Source: Symsagittifera roscoffensis
Taxonomy: Eukaryota > Xenacoelomorpha > Acoela > Convolutidae
Direction: 5' to 3'
Assembly: GCF_963678635.1 (NCBI RefSeq)
Contig: NC_087068.1
Coordinates: 17,425,872-17,489,871, forward strand
DNA: 64,000 nucleotides
Shown: positions 8,901 to 18,170 of the stretch, piece after piece
Numbering within the stretch: the first letter of the stretch is position 1
Layout: every line of letters begins with the position of its first letter
Notes under the pieces: generated by a model
What the model was told of the DNA's origin: nothing
Seen by the model: the letters and a program-made list of their open reading frames with translations, nothing else
Databases searched by the model: none
Made by a program: the position numbers and the translations under genes

Positions 8901-10716
8901 CGGCACCCTCTTCTAGTTCGATTTCGTGTTCGACGAAATTACAGCAACCGATGTCCGCCTTATGTTTTGAAAATACCTCGGCGTTCCGATTTAGGAGGTC
9001 CCGCAATTTTTCAAAATCTCCCTCACCTATTTTTCCTTTTAAATGTTCTATTTCTGGCAAAACCGGTTTGTCAGAATCTAGTTCATATGACGAGGGGCGT
9101 TCCGGAAAATTCGAGCAGCTTGATAAGCCGTCGTCCGTTTCGGATTTCATTGAAAACAATTTATGAATAGATTTTAATTCATTAATTCTCTTTAAGATTT
9201 TATCCTTATTTGCATGATAAGGACAGTCTTTCACACTATATTTCTTCAAGTTTTGTGTCTCTTCATAGTCGGTCCTCATCGGCAAGGCGTAGCCAAGCTT
9301 CTTTCCACGCTGGATTGAAACCGTGGTGTCCAGTGTGTTCAACAACACACTGACACACAGTCCGTTTCGCGTTACCGAGAAGCTCCGGCCTAAAATCACC
9401 GAACTCTGACTATTTGGATTCGGTACTAAGCAAACCTGTTTGCTATCACTTAACGAATTTAAATTTCTCATTCTAAAAATTGCTACTACAGCTTGTCCTG
9501 GTTGTAACTTTACTTTTCTATCCAAAAAAACTGGTACCTTATTTTCATCTGTTATTATCCTATTAACTGGTCTCTTAACATACTTTCGGTCCGGGTTTCT
9601 AATCCGTATTAGACCGTTGTTCAAGTCAATCATCACGTCAAAATTCCTGACAAAATCTCTGCCCAAGATGAATTGGTCGGCGTCGTCCAGATTCTCTACC
9701 ACCAGGAAGCTCATCCAAAGGTTCCGTCCTCCCATGTGAAGGACCGTCACCGGTGTCCTTCCGGCTACGTAGATAGCTCCTCGATTTGCAGCGGCTAGTC
9801 GGAGATTCGTAGGAATCAGATCTTCCCGCGTGAAGCCCATTCTTTCCCAGGTCTTTATCGGCATCACACTCACCACCGCGCCTGTGTCCAGAAGCCCTGT
9901 GACTCCGATTTTTGTTCCGTTGGTGTCGAGCAGGTGTGCTGTCACATCTGCTTCATATCCAATATGTACCGCGTCTTGTTCCATCATGGCGTCATGGCCT
10001 ATCCTGCGGACTTTGAGTTCCTCTTCACCCAAATAGATCTGCCCCATTTGGTCATCATCTGTTGTTATGTAAGTCCTGGTGTAGATGCTGATTCCATCCA
10101 CGTTCAGCATTATTTGATACGGCCCATAGACCTCCAAGTAGCGTCCATGAAGTTTCTTCATGCGAGGGCCACCCGTCGTTAGTAGTGCTCGCACAGCTCT
10201 CGACTCAGTGCGTGGCTCCACCTGCCTCAGATAATCTGCATATGTGTCCAAATGCATTAAAGTGAACTCTGATGGTTCACTCAAATTTCTTATTACCTGG
10301 TGTCCAGCCACTGAGATTATCGACTGTATCTTCTTTCCTTGCGGCGCCATGCCGAACCTCTTACCGGAGATCACTTTAAGTTTCATATCTAAACTGCTTG
10401 GTGTTTTCGTCTCCTCGAACTCCGTTGCTTCGAAGGTATTCAGTTGCTCCTGAAGCTTTTCATTTTCCAGTTCAAGTTTCACTTTTTGTTCGATCTCTTT
10501 CATCACCAGTTCCTGTTGTACTCTATTTAGAGCATCCTTTGCGGCTGCCTTGTAATCGATCTTGAAGTCATCGGCCGCAGTTGCTGGTTCCGGTTCACAT
10601 GCTTCTCCTGTTACCGCTTGCATTTTCTTTGCCGCCAGCTCTTGAGGTTTGTCCTTCCTGCGTGCCTCTGCTTCGTTTAAAAGTCGAGCCTTGCTTGCTT
10701 TCACTCCTGATAAAGC
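5959..10716 (-). CDS. pol: Pol of element 1: protease, reverse transcriptase, RNase H, integrase zinc finger; ends at a premature TAA
   Basis: This frame is continuous with gag and begins after the gag TAA. Residues here are counted from a GTG at 10704. The aspartic protease motif is LLDTGAVVSV (~280). Reverse transcriptase runs from about 620 to 810, with the FCCDFRYLN and FFTTLDLGSAFWQV regions and the catalytic YVDD box at ~757. RNase H has LDTDAS near 908. A long, poorly conserved linker of roughly 500 residues follows. The integrase HHCC finger (HDQMGHQGID...CLSCQQVKD, ~1533-1575) comes just before the TAA at 5959-5961. Element 2 has a Lys codon at this stop, so the stop looks like a nonsense change separating the finger from the DDE core. 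The linker carries three LSGE motifs, each encoded by the TTGTCCGGGGAG sequence. Confidence 0.93.
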   Translation of the reverse strand, partial: ALSGVKASKARLLNEAEARRKDKPQELAAKKMQAVTGEACEPEPATAADDFKIDYKAAAKDALNRVQQELVMKEIEQKVKLELENEKLQEQLNTFEATEFEETKTPSSLDMKLKVISGKRFGMAPQGKKIQSIISVAGHQVIRNLSEPSEFTLMHLDTYADYLRQVEPRTESRAVRALLTTGGPRMKKLHGRYLEVYGPYQIMLNVDGISIYTRTYITTDDDQMGQIYLGEEELKVRRIGHDAMMEQDAVHIGYEADVTAHLLDTNGTKIGVTGLLDTGAVVSVMPIKTWERMGFTREDLIPTNLRLAAANRGAIYVAGRTPVTVLHMGGRNLWMSFLVVENLDDADQFILGRDFVRNFDVMIDLNNGLIRIRNPDRKYVKRPVNRIITDENKVPVFLDRKVKLQPGQAVVAIFRMRNLNSLSDSKQVCLVPNPNSQSSVILGRSFSVTRNGLCVSVLLNTLDTTVSIQRGKKLGYALPMRTDYEETQNLKKYSVKDCPYHANKDKILKRINELKSIHKLFSMKSETDDGLSSCSNFPERPSSYELDSDKPVLPEIEHLKGKIGEGDFEKLRDLLNRNAEVFSKHKADIGCCNFVEHEIELEEGAVPHREGARRMTPHKSEACRAEIEMLLEYDMIEPSKSPWACGVVMAKKKGGQLRFCCDFRYLNAVTIKDAYPIPRIDESLSKLGDAKFFTTLDLGSAFWQVPLRKKDREKTGFACELGLYQWKRMPFGLCNATATFQRLMAQALTGVTKKYGNLLMCYVDDVVIATPTLEDHIDRLDEVFGCMKRAGLKCKPSKCEILRDSIKYLGRMVDRHGVRPDPDAVEAVLTWKAPRTDTQLMSFLGFANYYREFIKGYADKVYPMQKLMRNKGKKFEWNDEAQVAFENIKRELCEAPVLGMPTEKGMYVLDTDASVVAISGILHQEQEWNGRTVLRPIAYGSKVLSDTEMKYGAPKAEMFAVVTFVEKYRAYLGSAPFKLRVDNRALSWLKTYSMDQSYIGRWIVRLDGYHMIIEHRMRDKHQNADSLSKKTEFYERLEQKQANQAEVKEGFSFLDKETYEALPLTRWLDKSGHPIPGHPELPVEKAAEIKILSKEDPVPLDLLLRSNLVQQELSRMNINSLSLLDKTVQVTPQVMRMLGGLLEREVTRDDPEWTAAVASLTVSKKVKIMLSRQQHEENKRDCRTIVQQLVSSIPQEILTSTSYGRKEQGSSKRKKTVTFVDREKEGEEVEQNLLQDYLSGEKDEEKNQQSQDQHPGQVNLSGESEINEKIPDEKQDLENKVLSGEFRWMRRKYGHDLEERAVSSTTPSKDNKSESLRMNTYSDRDSTSGSELSELAIHTLLVETRARNLDREVYQDPDSDRYLIPSERVFDNAADDLETIAVSKRSISLLPQKEVVRTDLQPFQQETQPLAKIWCVKMEEDTHQPNELNSQMRVMKTYLKARYRLSDLLRAQRNDRMTSNLKRWIENGAPDKGDLEEDSYRILRQYFMQKEGRLYLNKDGIVACRRREEDKVLYKYNAIVLPQLYQTELLFRSHDQMGHQGIDKVYQRILKRFEWPGMKKACEKWVTACLSCQQVKDPRKLRFPL

Positions 10717-13365
10717 TTATTCATGCCTTGGATGCTTGATGTCTGCCACTGCATCCCAGAATTGTGGACAGTCTGATTTAAAATGACCTTCCAAGTTGCA
10801 AAAGAAACACCTCGGGCCGAATTTCGCAATTACTCCTCTCATGAAATCCTCATGTTCCAACTCTGACGCATCTTCGTCCTCGAGGCTAAAGCCTATTGCT
10901 TTCATGCCTTGTTTATAAGCTGGGCATGCTGACACATGATGGTCTGTTGAACTACAATTAGCACAAGAGCGTCTCTTGTCCATATCGTCCCTCGGTTTGT
11001 ACCAATTGTTCCCTTGGTTCGCTGGTCCGTTGTTAAAATTGCCATAATTGTTCTTGTAATATCCAGATCTCGAAGGAGGTTTCAGCAATAGATACTCTTT
11101 CGATTTGAGTCTCAACTCCTCCGGTGTTGGCGCATTAGTTGATAGTGGTGTGTAATGCGTTGCTAGCATCGTACGAAGTTCATCGTTTTTCACACCATCG
11201 ATGAATTTTGAGGCTACGGCCAGGTTCATCCTTCGATTTGACTCATCCGGTTGGCTGCGTCTTCTCAGCATTTCCAAATCATCGAGAAACTTGTCTATAG
11301 TTTCATCTTCCCGCTGCCTCCGTTTCTCGAAGCGCATCATCGCCTGGTGCCCCTGCACCCCTGATCCGAAACGGTTTAATAAAATTTCGAAGATTTTCTC
11401 AGCAGTGTCACGTTGATACTGTTTCTTGGCCATGACACAGTTCAGGGCTGTCCCTTCTAAGTTGCTGGTGAGCGCGCTGCATTCCTGTCTCTCAGACAAG
11501 TCTTCTTCCTCGAAATGCAGCTTCATTACCTCTATCCAGGTATCAATACAGCCATCAGATTCGTCTTTGTAGCATCTTGGTTTCTTAAAGACTCTTCTGG
11601 ACTTTTCACTGCGTTCATTGGTTCTAGATAACCGCTTCAGGAATGTCTCCAAAGACCTGTTCAGGGGTTCAAATGCTGTGGCCATTGCCGTAGCATCCCT
11701 TGAGTGTCCCGCCTGAGTGTCCTCACACCTTGTCGAAGGCTCTGTGTGCGGTGCATCCATACAATCCGAATCACCATGAGCGTTTCCCGCTTGGCCCATG
11801 TGACTCCTCCTCGGGCTTGTATGCCCCATGTTGCCAGAATCGCTTCTCCCGGTCGCATGTGTGCTTTGCGTTGGTCGTTCGTTCGAGGTTTGTCTGTTCC
11901 CCGTCGAACTTGCTCTACTGTTCGGGCCCCATGCTGTATTACCCCTTGTGGCATAGCCTGATGAACTGCCCCTGCCTCTAGTGGATCCATTTGTCTTCCT
12001 CCTTTGATGTTCATTGAAGTTCACCCTCGGTTCCCTGTTGGGACCTCCCGAGTTCGGCTCTCCTTCTTTTGATCCACTCTTGCTGCTTAGTAGCCCGTCC
12101 AACCTATCCATGATAGCCTGCGTTCGCCTCTCCATCATCGCGTCTATCTTTGTGTCAAGAGACCCAAGAGACTGCTCTTGCTGAATTCTTAACTTCTCCA
12201 TATCGGCTCTTAAGCGTAACTCCCTCTGTTCCGCTTCTCTTGTCATTCGCGACAAGTTCCTCGTCATATGTTCGTCCGTTCTTTCTTTCAAGCGTTTTTC
12301 GCTTCTGTCAACTTCTTGTCTGTTGCGGTTTATTTCTTCCCGCAGACTTTCTCTTTCAATGTGAACTGCTCTTTCTAGTTCACTCATCCTTATCGACATC
12401 TGTTCATTTTGTTCTCCTAAACTGCCCACTATGTTGTTTAAGGCTTCCTCTAGTGCTGCCCCGTTATCCATGAGTGGCGTCACTAGTGGTGGTGTAACTC
12501 TGTCGGTCCCAGGTAGCTTCGTGCTGGTCGAGATCCGGGCCTTGACTCTCTGTCTTGACGTCTTTTCATTATCTATTTCAGGATCCGCTAAGGCGTTGCC
12601 AAGCCCTCTGGTTCTACTCTCTTCAGGTTGTGGCTCCGAACTTGTCCTAATCGCGAAGTCCTTCGACTGGCCCGGTGTGTTTGCCTCTTTGCTTATCGTT
12701 GTCACTACACCAAATTTATCCATGGTTCCAGTCTCTCTTCCGACGTGTGCCTCACTCTCCTGGATCGAACTATTGAGACTGACTTGAGATCCAAAGTCCC
12801 CTTGCTCCTCTTCATCCTCTTCCTCCTGGGACTCCCCATCGTTTCCTGCTCCTCCTCCCATGCTGAATGGAAAGATGTTTCCGAAGGTGTTCTTCATTCT
12901 TTCTGAGAATGATGATGACGTTGTTTGTTTCCCCGTTCCGCCTGCCATCATAGTGTTGTCTGTCGGAGATCTTCTAGTCGCCGTTACTTCAGTTGAGATG
13001 TCGGACAGTTCCGACATCTCCTCTCGATCCAACGTCCCGGTGGAAGTGGCAAAATCATGGCCTTGTTCTACCGGAGTAGATTCGCTCGCCAGCCTTCTGC
13101 CTCTCCCTTCCAGTCCATTTACTCCCTGGTTGTCGTTCATGGTATGGTCCGTATTGACCTCCACTTCTAACAGTTCTCTTCGCTCTTCTGAGGTCTTTTG
13201 ACTTCTCGTTTCAACCATTCTGCCTGAAACCGTCCCCTTTTTATCGGACCGGGTTCGCTTGATCCAATCCACAAAAGGATCGGTCATCGTTTTTCTTTGC
13301 TTTTCAGGTATGAATTTCCTAGAGCTATTACCTCGTTTTGGTATCCTTGACATGTCTAAACTCAT
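10717..13365 (-). CDS. gag: Gag polyprotein of element 1 with two CCHC zinc knuckles
   Basis: An 882-codon ORF from the ATG at 13365. The N-terminal half is charged and low-complexity, with a coiled-coil-like stretch around residues 290-400. A retrotransposon Gag capsid region lies at roughly 600-760 (GCIDTWIEVMKLHFEEEDL, then KIFEILLNRFGSG). Two nucleocapsid-type CX2CX4HX4C knuckles follow: CANCSSTDHHVSAC near residue 800 and CFFCNLEGHFKSDC near 855. It ends in TAA at 10717-10719, and pol continues in the same frame immediately after. In element 2 the same position reads straight through into pol. Either stop-codon readthrough or decay explains element 1. Confidence 0.92.
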   Translation of the reverse strand: MSLDMSRIPKRGNSSRKFIPEKQRKTMTDPFVDWIKRTRSDKKGTVSGRMVETRSQKTSEERRELLEVEVNTDHTMNDNQGVNGLEGRGRRLASESTPVEQGHDFATSTGTLDREEMSELSDISTEVTATRRSPTDNTMMAGGTGKQTTSSSFSERMKNTFGNIFPFSMGGGAGNDGESQEEEDEEEQGDFGSQVSLNSSIQESEAHVGRETGTMDKFGVVTTISKEANTPGQSKDFAIRTSSEPQPEESRTRGLGNALADPEIDNEKTSRQRVKARISTSTKLPGTDRVTPPLVTPLMDNGAALEEALNNIVGSLGEQNEQMSIRMSELERAVHIERESLREEINRNRQEVDRSEKRLKERTDEHMTRNLSRMTREAEQRELRLRADMEKLRIQQEQSLGSLDTKIDAMMERRTQAIMDRLDGLLSSKSGSKEGEPNSGGPNREPRVNFNEHQRRKTNGSTRGRGSSSGYATRGNTAWGPNSRASSTGNRQTSNERPTQSTHATGRSDSGNMGHTSPRRSHMGQAGNAHGDSDCMDAPHTEPSTRCEDTQAGHSRDATAMATAFEPLNRSLETFLKRLSRTNERSEKSRRVFKKPRCYKDESDGCIDTWIEVMKLHFEEEDLSERQECSALTSNLEGTALNCVMAKKQYQRDTAEKIFEILLNRFGSGVQGHQAMMRFEKRRQREDETIDKFLDDLEMLRRRSQPDESNRRMNLAVASKFIDGVKNDELRTMLATHYTPLSTNAPTPEELRLKSKEYLLLKPPSRSGYYKNNYGNFNNGPANQGNNWYKPRDDMDKRRSCANCSSTDHHVSACPAYKQGMKAIGFSLEDEDASELEHEDFMRGVIAKFGPRCFFCNLEGHFKSDCPQFWDAVADIKHPRHE

Positions 13366-16311
13366 TCTTTATTTGTCACTTTCCTATGCCTACTCTTGAC
13401 TCAATTGTTAGAGACCTTATAGTTTTATTAACAATAATAATGACACAACACAATAAATTTCACCAGATTCTATTAAATAGTGACCACGAATCCCTGTATG
13501 TTGTCAGAGTACAGTTTGTATAAAATTTATTCACACTAGCCGATTATCGGTCCAAAGATCTGGAAACTAGCACAATATGATGTTATCAGTCAATTTAAAA
13601 GATAGTGTACTCACTACCCAATCAAGCACAGTTTAGGTTGATTTAAAATCAAAAAACAAAAAAAAAAAATATATATTGACACAATATGAATGTATATATA
13701 AAAAAAACGTATGTGTCTAGTACTCTTAGTCGGTCGCAGTACAATAGTCGAACCTGTCTTTTAAAGAAAAAGCTTTCCCTGCTTGGTGCTGCACCAAACA
13801 GACAAAACTTTGAAGGCAGTAATTTTCTCAAGTGGGCGTCTATTGCACCCACCGAGTACTGTGTTACCTATCTGCCTTCGGACTGCCCGAGCTAGACCTA
13901 CTAAAATCCTCAGGGCAGTCACTTTTCCCAAAAACGTATTCTGTTTCAATCCACACCAATGAGTCACGCTCTTTTTAATTTAGACTTAGTGTCGCGAATA
14001 TCCGAGTTCGACCTGTTTTGTATTAGTCTGGTTCTTTTTGAGAGGCAAGTTACCAGTGCAGTCACTGATACCTAGCCTGTGTATTAATAACCTAATACCT
14101 CTCGCTTTTTAGTCTTTCTTTCGTTTACCTAAGTCCTTAATAAAATGATACCCCTCCGGATTGGCGCAAATAGGACCCTTCCGGACCGTCAGAATATGGA
14201 CCCCTCCGGATTGGGACCCCTCGGAATTAGCAACTATAAGACCCCTCCGGATTCGGACCCCTCCGGTTTTGTGGAAAGTAGACCCCTCCGGATTCGGACC
14301 CCTCCGACTTTGAAAAATTTCGACCCCTCCGGATTGGGAGCCCTTAGCTCTGTCAAAGTAGCTTTTTGTAGTTTTCTTAATTTCAGCTTGTACCCCTCCG
14401 GATACGTTCTGCGTAGCTTTTATGCTGTTTGAATTAACTGGGAAGGGTATAGGGTCCTTTCCTAGACCCCTCCGGATTGAAGTTAAGGCACTTATTTGAC
14501 AATTCACACTAACGGTGAAGGGTCTTATTACTTGCCTAATTTCGACTCTATTATGGTTGTCTTGTGCCTTCAGCCTTCCCTTTTTGTCTAGAACTGTCCT
14601 AAGTCACTTAGTTCAATCGCTATCAACTTTTGGTAGGGGTATAAGGGTTTTTCAGAAAAATTTATAAAACGTGAAGGGTGTACCCCTCCGGATTTGTGTA
14701 ATTTGCTAAAAACAATCTCAAAAAATTTTCTCTCTCGCTTTTCCGAAAAATTTCTGATCCTATTAGTAAGCTCAGCTAATTTCTGATCTATTGGTACCAA
14801 GATCAACTCGATATGATCAGTAGTTCCAAAGTTATTAACCAAAACGTCTTTTTTCCGAACTCAAAAATTTTCTCTCTTATAGGTTCCGCCTAACTTTTTC
14901 CGCAAATCTGGTCCTTTCGACCTAAAAATTATTGATCCGAGCTCAAGAGGCCTATACTCTTCTAGTTCAATGCAAAAGACCCGATCTAAAACGCTTTTGT
15001 AGAAAAAATTTGGGAAAAACTATGCTACCTGGACCCCTCCGGATTGATGAATCCACCAAATCAAACACGTTATGTTCGATATCTCTGCAACCCGGCAGGC
15101 TTTCGGGTAGCGGGTTTGAAAACTCGTAGATTCACTAGTGGACGTTGTCCAAACAACTATTTTTACTGTCCTAACTCAAAAATTTCAAAAAATTTTCTGA
15201 TTTTTTAGCGTTTCTTACTATCAAAAAATGGGAAAATTTGGTTTTTGGTACCAAACTAGTTCCAACCACTTCTGAACTAAAGTTAACCGGTTCTGCTTAT
15301 TACAGTAGTGCAGTTACGATGTAACACACTAACTTAGCGCTTTTTTCCGTTTCAAAAAATATCGATATCTCAAAAATCGCGACTTGTGGGGGGATCAAAA
15401 TATCGCTATTTTGACCCTAAAAACCGGTCAGTTCTCGTTGTTTTTGGCTGAAAATCGATATAAGACTATTAATATAGGCTATATAAGTAATAATATTAGG
15501 AATACTATACCCCTCCGGGTTTGTTTAATCTCCGAATTAAGGTGCTTAACTCGGATATTCGCAGTTCGGTGAAGGGTCACTACAGTGCAGCACTGTCGAG
15601 CCCCCCACAGATTACTATCCTACTTTTTGTACCAAAAGGGATACAAAACTTGTTAACGATACCCAACAGTCGATTGTAGTTGTCGTTGAGCCTCTTCCTG
15701 TTGTTCCCTGTACTGCTTGCCGGATCGGTCTTCACCCAAGACCCTTCCGAATTGAGCGCAAATCAGCTGACCCCTCCGGATTGAGCGCAATTTATCATTA
15801 ACGTGCTTAAATGCTCAAATAACCCTACAGTACAAGCCTCACAAACGGGCTACTAAATTGATCGTAACGATCCTGACTGATATAAATGCCTGTAACAACA
15901 ATATATCTATCAACAACAAACGGGGGGTTGAATCACATCTTGTCTGGGGGGATGATTTCTACTGATTTTTTACTTTTTTACTGTTTTTGGTTTTTTCGGT
16001 TATTTTTTATGTTTTTTGTTTTTCTTGGGTACTATACTACTTTTTGTTTGGTTTTACTTATCTCTTTAAATGTTTTTGGTCACCAACCGCTCAGGGGACG
16101 AGGGGACGGCCGATCCCCCCACCCTTCCTGGTTCGTGAATTTTCGGTCTTAACTAGGTTAAAAAACTATTCACGGCAATTCGGAAGGCCTCCGCGTTCCG
16201 AACTACCCTTCCGCCCCGGCGGTTTAGGCCTATTAAGGGCGTTAATGTGAGCATCCGCTCGGCGCGGAGTGCTCGTTAACGGTTCTGCCGGTCATGATGT
16301 TAAAAAAGAAT
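13366..16311 (-). other. Long 5' leader of element 1
   Basis: Nearly 3 kb lies between the primer-binding site and the gag ATG, far longer than an ordinary gypsy leader. It holds a dispersed CCCTCCGGATT motif (listed separately), short poly-A/T runs near 13650-13710, and a 132-codon minus-strand ORF (14109-14507). I do not accept that ORF as a gene because it is built from the repeat. The rest shows no coding potential I can support. Confidence 0.7.
14150..15785 (-). repeat. Dispersed ACCCCTCCGGATT motif array in the leader of element 1
   Basis: On the plus strand the motif ACCCCTCCGGATT or close variants recurs about 16 times. Examples begin near 14150, 14173, 14199, 14240, 14255, 14281, 14297, 14322, 14389, 14464, 14690, 15033, 15511, 15739 and 15769. 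Spacing is irregular (16 to several hundred bp), and the flanking sequence is not repeated, so this is not a simple satellite. In the element RNA it reads AAUCCGGAGGGGU, and the core UCCGGA is self-complementary. A related ACCCTTCCGGATT copy lies in the LTR near 16809. Confidence 0.85.
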
Positions 16312-16328
16312 AACACCCAGGAGCGCCA
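16312..16328 (-). promoter_or_regulatory. Primer-binding site (PBS) of element 1
   Basis: The minus strand reads TGGCGCTCCTGGGTGTT starting 12 nt inside the 5' LTR. It begins with TGG, the complement of a tRNA CCA end. The matching tRNA end would have a G discriminator base and a CAGGAGC acceptor strand, resembling but not equal to typical animal tRNA-Asn. The same 17 nt occur in element 2. Confidence 0.75.
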
Positions 16329-16340
16329 TAAAAACATACA

Positions 16341-17261
16341 TGTAACATTCGCCCGGAAGATACATATCGACGGATAACAAAACTAAGTCTTAAGACGACT
16401 GGCTAGCGTCTAAACAAAGCTTCGCATGTTTTTCACCGTCTCTACCAAGCCAGTACTTTTCGGTGGTCCTTTCTAACATCGGGTCGACAAAAACGTTACT
16501 ATTCTTCGGCTTCGACCAGAACGCTCAAATTAACTAGATTACATGCAAAAATAGTGAGCTCATGGCTGGGTCTCAGTATCCCCAGACCACGAGGTCACTC
16601 CTAAAAACAGGGCTACTACTTATTATATTACTATTGTTTTTGTTCAGTAGATAAAAATCATCATCTCCATCGAAGATGGATCAACCCTTTCCCCCAACTC
16701 CTAGCACCTCATCCTTGTCAAAACTAATCAAAATATCAGTTAAATTCAAGTCAGGACATGACAGGATGCTAAAGTTCAATACAAGTTCATAAAAGTCCAC
16801 GTCCCGAGACCCTTCCGGATTCTTGAATCCGATGAATCAAGCTTCTTAATATCCAGTTCACAATAACTCGGAAGGCTGGGTTTTACCCTTCACCGTTGCT
16901 CGCAACGGCCTTGCAACTATTGTAACAGCACAATAGTTGCAACTCGGAACGTCCTCTGCTGTTCGGTAGTTCGTTGTTGTTTTTTAGTCTCGATTTCGTA
17001 CTGTTCGTAATCGCAGATAAAAGTTGTTCTGTTTCTTTCTGCTATTTTAGCTAAAATGGCCGTCTCTGACGTTTCTCAGAAATATGACGTCATAATTCGA
17101 ATTTTTAAAAATTAGAATTCCAGAATCTTCTAGCCTTCACCGTTTGGCTAATCGTTCAAATAACGTCCTTATCCGTTCTAAATCGCCAATCCGGAAGGTT
17201 CACTGCTAAAATCCTGAATTCTGCAGAGACTGCATTTTGGCCATTCTGGTCGAATGTCACA
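16341..17261 (-). mobile_element. 5' LTR of element 1 (family-1 LTR, 921 bp)
   Basis: On the minus strand it starts TGTGACATTCG at 17261 and ends CGAATGTTACA at 16341, so it has TG...CA ends and an 11-bp near-perfect terminal inverted repeat. The boundaries are confirmed by a second copy at 18171-19096 in the opposite orientation, preceded there by a PPT. The PBS lies 12 nt beyond its inner end. It includes a short hairpin (CCATCTTCGATGG on the minus strand) near 16670. Confidence 0.85.
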
Positions 17262-17989
17262 CAGCTTAAAGGCCACTACCAAAATACCCCCCCACTCTAG
17301 AAATAAAAACGTCCCCATACTTAGGTCTCGAAATACCCAAAATACATGAACGCCGTTAAAAACCGGGTCGGAACAATCCGCTTAGTTACTTTTTATTGGA
17401 CAGTGGAACTTTGATCCATTTCAGATGGATCAACCTAAAACTCGCCTTATCTCAACATAACTATCATAGAATACACTCGAGAAATTTAATTTGAGAACTC
17501 ACATGTCGATGCACTTGAGTATGAGGAATAACTAAAAGATAAGCAGCTTGAGAACTAAATAATATAACTGAATAAGTTTGATGCTAATTAGTTTTAACAA
17601 CAAAAGTAAGTTCTGTCTCAAGAATCAAAGTTTCTGAATGAACCATTGGGACACTCGAGTTGTCCACTCTTCCATTGAATGTTCACTCCTTTCCGTTTGA
17701 ATAGTCGTCCTTTCTCAAGTCTGTATTCTATTCTCCTGTTTTCAGGATAAGACAGCTCTACTCTCTGATTATTTCGTATCGAGAAATTGCGAATAGCAAT
17801 TTCCTGTCTTTTTCTTGAGTAGTTTCCCGCAATTGTTAATTCGGTCGTTCTGACTTTTCACTTTTTGTTTTCAGTTGGTTCGAGAAAACTGAGCATGACT
17901 GACTCCATTCGAAATTTTCAAAATCAAAACTTCACTCCAAAATTACGCGTTTCTCAAGGTCAAACCTCCAGACATGACCGACTGGCACA
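17262..17989 (-). mobile_element. Truncated family-2 LTR flanking element 1
   Basis: 728 bp align along their whole length with 19652-20378 of the element 2 LTR (for example the shared palindrome GATCCATTTCAGATGGATC and the end GACTGGCACA). They differ by scattered substitutions. The terminal ~158 bp of the U5 side are missing and replaced by the 5' LTR of element 1, so element 1 appears to have inserted into this older LTR. The other piece should lie beyond the far end of element 1, outside the window. Confidence 0.8.
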
Positions 17990-18170
17990 AATGAAAGAGT
18001 TTGAAGGCTACAGTGATGTGGTATGATGCCAATTATATTCTGCAGTGAGTCGATGTGACGTGGATAAAAGTAATTTCGTGCATTTTGTAAATTCTGTTCG
18101 ATGACACTGTATCTATTTTACGAACATTGCGTGATTCAATGAGGACATTGACCGGACTGTCCGGGGAGTA
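17990..18170 (+). mobile_element. 3' internal remnant of a plus-strand family-1 element, with polypurine tract
   Basis: The last 50 bp (CAATGAGGACATTG... GTCCGGGGAGTA) match the minus-strand sequence just inside the 3' LTR of element 2, and they end exactly at the TG of an LTR. The PPT is GTCCGGGGAGTA at 18159-18170. The rest of that element's interior is missing on the left, cut by the family-2 LTR remnant. Confidence 0.7.

Larger units (their letters stand above)
1..17261 (-). mobile_element. Element 1: giant Ty3/gypsy-type LTR retrotransposon, 3' end outside the window
   Basis: Read on the minus strand the order is 5' LTR (17261 to 16341), primer-binding site, leader, gag, pol, integrase plus macro-like domain, spacer, and an SGNH-hydrolase ORF still open at base 1. 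RT before RNase H before integrase, with a GPF/Y-like motif after the integrase core, is the Ty3/gypsy order. Gag, pol and integrase lie in one frame but are separated by two in-frame TAA codons (10717-10719 and 5959-5961), so this copy is either decayed or uses readthrough. By comparison with element 2, about 6.9 kb is missing to the left, which predicts a full length near 24 kb. It was inserted into an older family-2 LTR whose remnant abuts it on the right. Confidence 0.9.

Noticed and set aside
14150..14160. Shine-Dalgarno-like GGAGGGG in the minus-strand motif
   Set aside because: The sequence is eukaryotic, and the motif is not placed before start codons.
14109..14507. 132-codon upstream ORF in the leader of element 1
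   Set aside because: Its sequence is dominated by the CCCTCCGGATT motif and there is no counterpart in element 2.
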